NCBI GenBank assembly: GCA_936440205.1
Contig: OW387150.1
Coordinates: forward strand, 32,783,795-32,847,794
Direction of reading: 5' to 3'
DNA: 64,000 nucleotides
Source of the DNA: Lepidonotus clava
Lineage: Eukaryota > Annelida > Polychaeta > Phyllodocida > Polynoidae
Part shown: piece after piece, positions 57,905 through 64,000 of the stretch
Layout of the letters: each line of letters starts with the position of its first letter
How positions within the stretch are numbered: position 1 is the first letter of the stretch
Notes under the pieces: model-generated
What the model was told of the DNA's origin: nothing
Seen by the model: the letters and a program-made list of their open reading frames with translations, nothing else
The model's database searches: none
Translations under genes and position numbers: made by a program

Positions 57905-58527
57905 GTGTAAGGTTCATTGCCTCCAGTAGGCTGGAGGCAGGGAGGTCAAACAAAGGGACTGTATTATCTCCTCACCTCTAAAGCCCCAAACCCACTAGAC
58001 GATTTTGACCCAAGTCGGCCGACTCATCGGTGTTAAAATCGGCCAACTCTATTAGAAGTCTTGGCTGATTTTAGGGCCAACTCATATTAAACATGTATGT
58101 TTCAATATACCATAATGACCAGTAATCTGAATCGGCACTAGAATTGGCCGATTCTATGAAAATAATCAGATGATTCTAGCGCTGATCAGTCAAAATCGCC
58201 TAGTGGGTATGGGGCTTAAGTTGGTCATTGCCTCCAGTAGGGTTGAGGCATGCAGGCCAAACAAAGGGACTGTATTCCCTCCTCACCTCTAATGTGCCAT
58301 ACCCACTAGGCGATTTTGACTAAGTTGGCCGGCTGATTGAGGCTAAAATTGGCTGATTATATCCCAATAATCAGCCAAACATATCACTGATTAGTATCAA
58401 TCATGACAATTTGATATAGCATACTGATTGGTGATTTGATTCGGTGCAAAAATTGGCCAATTATCCTGGTAGAATCTATCTAGATATTAGGACCAATGAG
58501 TCTAGCCTAGTTGGTATTGGGCTTAAG
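57905..58527 (+). repeat. ~309-bp tandem duplication, each unit with a family A MITE
   Basis: Both units have GTTCATTGCCTCCAGTAGG / GGTCATTGCCTCCAGTAGG, then AACAAAGGGACTGTATT, then CTCACCTCTAA, then a family A element (57978-58219 and 58290-58527). The MITEs were therefore copied by tandem duplication, not by two insertions. The second has drifted more at its right end. Confidence 0.8.
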
Positions 58528-58667
58528 TCGGTAAACAGGCCCCCCCCCAGGGTGTCAGCACACACTGGCATTGGACAACAAATCAGGTGTAAGTAAAGAC
58601 ATATCCATGACACTTACACAATCATGTAACCCACCACGGTCCTCTTAACCAGAGGGGGGGGGGATGT

Positions 58668-58945
58668 TTAAAGCCTATATTCCACTATGCTGTAGGGTGC
58701 ATTTGCTATTTATGGGTGCCGCAAGCAATTCACATTTCTGATACCAACATGTTGGTTACTGCAACCCCAAGCAAACGTAGAAAACCTATATGAAATAGCA
58801 GCCACCGCAAGGAGCCGCCACAAGTGGCTGCTGCAAATACCTATATTCTACCTTGTGGCACCCTACCACAAATGAGTTTGCGGCAGTTTGCTTGTGTTTT
58901 TTCGTGGTGCCACAGGCAAATACCTCATAGTGGAATGTAGCCTTA
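58668..58945. mobile_element. Family B MITE
   Basis: TTAAAGCCTATATTCCACTAT ... CATAGTGGAATGTAGCCTTA; GATACCAACATGTTGGTTAC core near 58741. Confidence 0.8.
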
Positions 58946-59055
58946 ACTATCAATTATTTCTGGACATGAGCCCATAATGAGGACCAAATCTTGCAAACAA
59001 CATAAATAGCAGCAATGGGAAAGTTTAACCTATTTTCCATTTAGACAAGTGGCTT

Positions 59056-59451
59056 GGCTGGAGTTATACGCGCGGACATATCACCAGACGGCCGCGTCCA
59101 CAGAATTGCTTGTATACGTGAGTGTGAGGTCCGCGCATATAGGTCTGGTTATATACGCGGACGTTGTGGCCGTGTATATAAGTTTAGTAATATACGCAGA
59201 TGAAACTTTTTTTCCATCATAGCATCATTAGTAAATCGGGGGCTAAGCCCCTGAACCCCTTTTTTCATATCTTATTTCTATGTTTTATTATAATTTCTGC
59301 ATATATAGGATTTAAGAAATACAAGACAGACCACCTTATATTATGTCCGCGTATATTATCACATCTGTAAGCGCGACTTTGTGTCCGCGTGTATAAGAAA
59401 ATCTATATACGCTACGTCCGCGTGTGCGACTGTCGCTCATATAGCCAGTCC
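59056..59451. mobile_element. Mutator-like MITE with repeated TATACGCGGAC motif
   Basis: CAAGTGGCTT lies directly before (59046-59055) and after (59452-59461), a 10-bp duplication. Ends GGCTGGAGTTATACGCG and (inverse) GACTGGCTATATGAGCG are imperfect inverted repeats. TATACGCGGAC or its complement, with variants, recurs about eight times. A 9-11-bp duplication suggests a Mutator-like element; there is no ORF. Confidence 0.7.
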
Positions 59452-59482
59452 CAAGTGGCTTCGCCAGGCTGAAAAACGCTGG

Positions 59483-59780
59483 CAATCAAAAACTCTTTCA
59501 GGATTTAAACCCACAACCTTTGGGTTTGGAGGTAAAGGTCCTAACCACTACACCATGAAGCCACATAGAAGAAGACAGTGGAACTAAATAAAGGGGTCAT
59601 GACCCAATTAGGTGGTTCCCACAGGTCCTTTAATACATAGTTTAACAAAACAGCAATCACATGAACAAGCTGGTAGCCTTCTAGCCTTTTTTGCTGGTTC
59701 TTGGTATAACGTTAAATAAGTTCAGTGTGTAGACTGCTACAAGGACATCATTTAAGAAGTAGTAGGGTAATAATCTGGTA
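59483..59780 (-). repeat. tRNA-like plus 200-bp repeat, copy 2
   Basis: Minus-strand TGGTGTAGTGGTTAGGAC (box A-like, good) and GGGTTTAAATCC (box B). Shares the adjoining sequence with 54045-54325. A (CCTTT/AAAGG) stem has an over-long loop, so not a working tRNA. Confidence 0.6.
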
Positions 59781-60483
59781 AATCTTATGTTATAGATAAA
59801 AGACTGACTAATAGAACTTGAAAGTGAGAACCCACTGAGCGATGCAACTAAGATTCTGGTCAATTTAGAAATTGCTAGCGGACAATATCTAACACTATCA
59901 GATTTGTTCATTTTATTGAGTTTAGTTTGTTAACGAGTTGATGTTTATATATTTCCGGTGTGTATGTTTGTGTGCGTGTGTTTATGGTGTGGTGGGGTTT
60001 TCATGAATTATATAAGACAAACTATTTATGTATGTTAGCATACAAAACAAAGAGTGCAGAAACTCCTAACTGTTAATTTCTAATGTGTTTGAGTGTGGAA
60101 ATGTGTCCGCGTTCCCTAGAAGGTAGAAACAAATGCATCAGCTTGATTCAAAGCAAAGGTATTTTTTAGGTTACAATCTCTGAGAGAGCTTTCAACCTAG
60201 ATCTCACTGAATTAACAATTCAACATGGACTTTTTTATTATGGTTATTGTGAATCTTCAGTGCATTTTCTTATCAAAGTTATTTGTTTGTCAATTTAAAG
60301 GTTTTTCTTATCCAAGTTATCTAAAGTGAACCTCTACAGGAGAAATGCATTAACCTTATTTCCGAAGCTTTTCCAGTCATCCCAGTGTGAAAATACCTAC
60401 CCAAAGAGGATTATGAAAGGCTTATTGTAAATGGGACATCCTGGAGAGATCCATATGCATTACCCATAGCTAAAATGAAGGCC
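59781..60483. other. Gene-free stretch with a family C-like end
   Basis: AAAGTGAGAACCCACTGAGCG then GCAACTAAGATTCTGGTC near 59820 matches the ends of the 5.6- and 7.5-kb segments. Otherwise nothing. Confidence 0.45.
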
Positions 60484-60744
60484 ATTAAGGGCCATACCCA
60501 CTAGGCAATTTTACTGTAGCTGGGCGCCGGAAGACTGGAAAAATCGCCATCATTGTCGCTGGGTGACTGTAATATTAAGCAATTTTGATATTTTACTGCC
60601 GAATATACTGCCGGTTCTGTTGCTAGTCAACCGTTGCCCAGAATCCGCATCATACCCATGGGGAGTCACCCGGCGATTCCATTGACAACCCAGTTGTCCG
60701 ACGATGTTCCCGGCGATTCTCTCAGATGTGGGTATGGGGCTCTA
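60484..60744. mobile_element. Family A MITE, longer subfamily
   Basis: TTAAGGGCCATACCCACTAGG ... GATGTGGGTATGGGGCTCTA; interior TTGCCCAGAATCCGCATCAT. Confidence 0.8.
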
Positions 60745-62267
60745 GAACGTGTCAGGGTTCTTTAATATGATGACCTGAGAAATGATTGATTTTGAGCTAG
60801 GTCTGAAATCTCTTTTGTGCCAGCTTGTTATTGGAAATTTAAGCAACCCTTGCTGTCAAGCTGTCAAAACTGGTTTGACAGCTTGTCAGGTCATATTCAA
60901 TACACTGTTGTCTGTTTACAGCCTTAGCGGCCACCGGCTGTCAAGTCTCTGTCAAACTATCCTGTATTTTTCTGACACGTATACTTTAAATTCTGTTTCT
61001 GTTTGACAAGACCTTTCACAGTTTGTTGGTGGTGAATTCAAGCCTCCAGGATCGATTGAGCTCTACAGTTCATTCAACTCTGTTCTCAACTATCTAATAG
61101 GAGTTACAAACCATAAAGCCCTATGTCTGTCCACTCAAATATAAGGAGGAAATAAGTACAAAATGCAAAATACCCCCTCTCTAAAGACCTTTTAAGTCCT
61201 ACAAAAAATTAGACAATCAGATTACAGCATTTTGCGAGATGTGCCTAACATTCAGTGAAACAGAGACTACCCTGCATGCATTGCATCAGCCAATCAGATT
61301 ACAGCATTTTGTGAGATTTGCCTAACATTCAGTATAACATAGACCAACGTGCATGATTCCCGGACCTCGTGAAAATAAACAAAATGATTTGCCTTTTAAC
61401 TGTTGAAATAAGAAATCATAAGTAAAATTAAAGTTAAGGAAATACTAATGATGCATTGCACTATTTTATTGACCCTTAGAAGTGTGCTTGTAGTGTACAG
61501 ATGGGAGAGTCAGTCAGGCCCATTCAAGCATGTGTTCAGGCTAGGCAATTTGGTCAGGTTTTGGGAGACCTTTGCACATGGCCCACCTCTTCATTCCCAC
61601 AGTTCTCTATATGAATTCTAAACATCTTTTCAAATATTTCATAGAAATGTTCTTCTATTGTCTGTTATTATTAATCTTTCTTTGATGTAAAGCGATTTAA
61701 GATGTAAAGTGAAGTCATGTACAAATATTCTTTGATCTATCTCATTTCCCATTTTCCAACCAATGATTTTAAAGTTCAAGAGTGGGAGTCTTCCAATGAC
61801 TCTTTAAGTTATTGTTGGATAATTCAAAGTACTTTCATCTGTGATAAAGTGATCATTAAGGCTATTAGGAAAGCTGACAATAGTTTTCTTTTAAAAAGAA
61901 CACGATTGTCATAACAATGGCAAAATACAGAATAAGGACAGGTTGAGGATTCATTTGAGATGTCAATTTTTTTTTTTTTTTTTTTATTGTATTTTTATAC
62001 AGGCTGAGTTCACTTTATTAAATGCTCTTCCACTACAGTCCTGTGGACCATTTTGGGTCCTGTGGAGCATCTGGGCACAATTGCGTGCAGGGGTCATCCA
62101 AATGTCCTTGAAAAACGAGTAAAACTGGGATCAAACACGATTCAAGAACAACTCCCACTTGTATCAGTCCTTTGTTTGCAGATACTTGAACAATAAGGTG
62201 AAGGTGATTTTCTAATGAACATTTTATTAGACTGGTTAAAGATACCTTTAGAATATGAGTAACATTC
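60745..62267. other. Gene-free stretch with small repeats
   Basis: A perfect 12-bp-arm hairpin CAAGCTGTCAAA / TTTGACAGCTTG lies at 60857-60885. A 77-bp direct duplication starts CAATCAGATTACAGCATTTT at 61214 and 61291. A poly-T run lies near 61968-61985. ORFs here are unsupported. Confidence 0.5.
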
Positions 62268-62605
62268 CCAGGCAAACATGTGACGTTATTGTAACGTTGC
62301 AGCAACATTCTGTTTATTTTTACTTTGGTTCTTATTATGTTATTTTGATGGCACCCAAAAACATCTTTAGAACTTAACATTGTGATATTGCACTGTAACA
62401 TTATTGTGACATTTTTTGAAAGGTTCCTTCACGTTATTATTAGTAAGGTTTCAACTTCACTAAAATAATTATGATGTTCTTATATTACTCTTTTTTAGTG
62501 AGTCTCAACTTCACCTAAAATAAAGTAAATGTTACGTGAAAATTGGCCAGGTTACAGACTAACCAAAAAAGTTTGGTCGCAAAATGTGCTTGTTACTTTG
62601 CTGCT
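62268..62605. repeat. Family E, variant subfamily
   Basis: CAGGCAAACATGTGACGTTAT, TTGTAACGTTGCAGCAACAT and GGTTACAGACTAACCAAAAA, with a GCTGCTTGCCTGGG end. Confidence 0.7.
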
Positions 62606-62621
62606 TGCCTGGGTTACCATA

Positions 62622-62650
62622 AAGCCCTATACCCAGCAAGATAAATGATT
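62622..62650. repeat. Family A left-end fragment
   Basis: AAAGCCCTATACCCAGCAAG matches the A left end; no right end was found. Confidence 0.4.
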
Positions 62651-62957
62651 ATGCACTATTTTCCCGGTAATATCCCAAGGATAGGCAATAATGATACAGG
62701 TCTAGAATTTCATACTACATGTATTTGCTTATTTCCTCATTTGAAAACACGGTATCCTTTAAATCTGCCTAGCTCTATGTGTAGAGTCTTTATTTTGTGA
62801 TTAAATTCAGGTTGAGATTCGCTGGAAACCACTTAAATGGACAGCTCAAGATGTGTTTTACTCTCTACCAAATCCAGAAGAAAAAGGACACCTGTTGCTG
62901 GGCTCTCATTGGTTGATTTAAGTCAGAGCTATATAGACTCTGAGCGCGTTGGCTGTC

Positions 62958-63424
62958 TTAAGCCGGGTCCCCACGTGGCGATTAAACCTCGGCGACTTAA
63001 CGTCTATGGTGGCCCAAAGTACCAAACCCATCCTATCCCCGACGATTAACACAGGGCGTAATTAGTTTGCAAAAATATGACAGCGACCAACGTGATAATG
63101 GGTGATTTAGTCGGCCAGCGACTTACTAGACACTGGCGCCATGATGTCTGGCAACTAAACCACTAGTCGCCGTGGTTTCTTGGCGAAATATTTGACAAGT
63201 TTAATATTTTTCTTTAGTCGGCGGCGATTAGTGCAGTTAATCGTCGGGCTGGGGAACTAAATTGTCCAGTAGTCACCGGCAGATTTGTAGCAAGAGCGTC
63301 CCAATGTGGCGATTAACCTTTTTTTCTCCAGCTATAGTCGTCGGGGAATGCATGTACTTCATACTTTGGGCCACCATACACCACTAATCGCCGAGGTTTA
63401 GTCGCCACGTGGGGACGCGGCTTA
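62958..63424. mobile_element. Family D MITE
   Basis: TTAAGCCGGGTCCCCACGTGG ... CCACGTGGGGACGCGGCTTA with TTA on both sides. Interior GTGGCCCAAAGTACCAAA and its inverse TACTTTGGGCCACCATA lie about 90 and 50 bp inside the two ends. Confidence 0.85.
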
Positions 63425-63689
63425 AGATTACAGCTATATATAGCCTCTGAGGGTTAACCCCCTTGGCCCAGAGGACTGGATGGCGCAGGAGGAACCGTTC
63501 ACCTGGAGGAGAGGGTTGATTACATATTCACTGCAACCCTTGGCTACGGCCACCTTAAGAGCTCCAGGGCTTTCGTGGTAGAGCTGGGCAGTAGTATAAG
63601 AAATCCCTGGTTTGGGAATGTATGGTATACATGGCATGCATGAAAAGAATCACCAATGCCAGAGTTAATGATGTCCTAAAAACCACAGA

Positions 63690-63955
63690 CATCTTTGTTG
63701 GTTTGGTTATGTCGCACTGTAACAATATTGTGACATTCTTGTAACATTCTTTCATGTTATGATAACATTATTATAACAGTAGCTATTAGTAAAGTCTCAC
63801 CTTTACTAAAATAATGTTATTATAACATTCTTTTTAAGTAAGTCTCAACTTTACCTAATGTAACTGCTGCGTGAAAATTGGAGATGTTACAGACTAACCA
63901 TAAAAGAACTTTCGCAGAACGTGCTTGTTACTTCACTGCTTGCCTAGGAATCCTC
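63690..63955. repeat. Family E, variant subfamily
   Basis: ACAATATTGTGACATTCTTG, GTAAAGTCTCACCTTTACTA, GATGTTACAGACTAACCATA and CACTGCTTGCCTAGG in E order. The left end is unclear. Confidence 0.65.
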
Positions 63956-64000
63956 CCTACCTACTGTTAGCCATTCGCTAAGGTTGTGCAACCTCCTTTA

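Noticed and set aside
59493-59566. Functional tRNA gene on the minus strand
   Set aside because: Boxes A and B are present but the anticodon loop is too long and the stems are poor; a second diverged copy at 54 kb indicates a repeat.
1-64000. LTR retroelements or other virus-like elements
   Set aside because: No long direct terminal repeats, protease, integrase, capsid or envelope-like frames were recognised; the one reverse transcriptase is of LINE type.

Overview
This is a metazoan nuclear window, probably from a marine invertebrate. The grounds are spliced GT-AG genes, LINE and tRNA-derived SINE sequence, dense MITEs and AT-rich non-coding DNA. I cannot name the species. No conserved single-copy host gene was recognised; nearly all assignable DNA is transposon-derived or simple repeat. 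No LTR retroelement, Polinton or other virus-like element was recognised.

The centrepiece is a DNA transposon of about 11.1 kb (38348-49484) of the Harbinger/PIF type. It has related terminal inverted repeats, subterminal repeat arrays and two convergent multi-exon genes. The minus-strand gene (49180 to 46590, five exons) gives a 353-residue Harbinger DDE transposase in which D144, D195 and E257 are present. The plus-strand gene (38863 to 45832, six exons) gives a 1402-residue protein: a Myb/SANT-like domain joined to a very long, low-complexity C-terminal exon with 42-residue tandem repeats and two SUMO-interacting-motif-like segments. Splice phases agree across both genes and no internal stop is seen, so the element may be autonomous and young. 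Related ends at 26.72 and 29.84 kb mark a non-autonomous relative.

MITE families, named here A-E. A: TIR near AGCCCCATACCCACTAGG. B: TIR near AGGCTATATTCCACTATG, with a conserved 20-bp palindrome. C: TIR near AGGCGGGTTTCCACTGAACG. D: TIR near AGCCGGGTCCCCACGTGG. E: AACGTT-rich with CAGCCAA-type ends. A-D share a TIR skeleton and, where readable, TAA/TTA-like target duplications.

Layout. 1-8 kb: an E element carrying a 703-bp insertion with a 57-bp-arm terminal hairpin, then a 1.25-kb tandem duplication with an insertion and its paralogous empty site. 8-17 kb: A, B and C elements, several abutting or nested. 17-26 kb: degenerate tandem repeats, a 21-bp minisatellite, more MITEs. 26.7-29.84 kb: nested elements (Harbinger MITE, then E, then a LINE carrying a 553-codon reverse transcriptase ORF). 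30-38 kb: a palindromic MITE, a SINE-like retroposon, A/B/C/E copies and a ~600-bp tandem repeat. 38.3-49.5 kb: the large Harbinger. 49.5-64 kb: more A-E copies, a 1.2-kb long-TIR element, a Penelope-like GIY-YIG fragment and a Mutator-like MITE with a CpG-rich internal motif.

Functionally, the two Harbinger proteins are expected to act together: the DDE protein cuts and the Myb-like partner recognises the ends and helps nuclear entry, as known for other Harbinger elements. The small families are passengers needing proteins from elsewhere.
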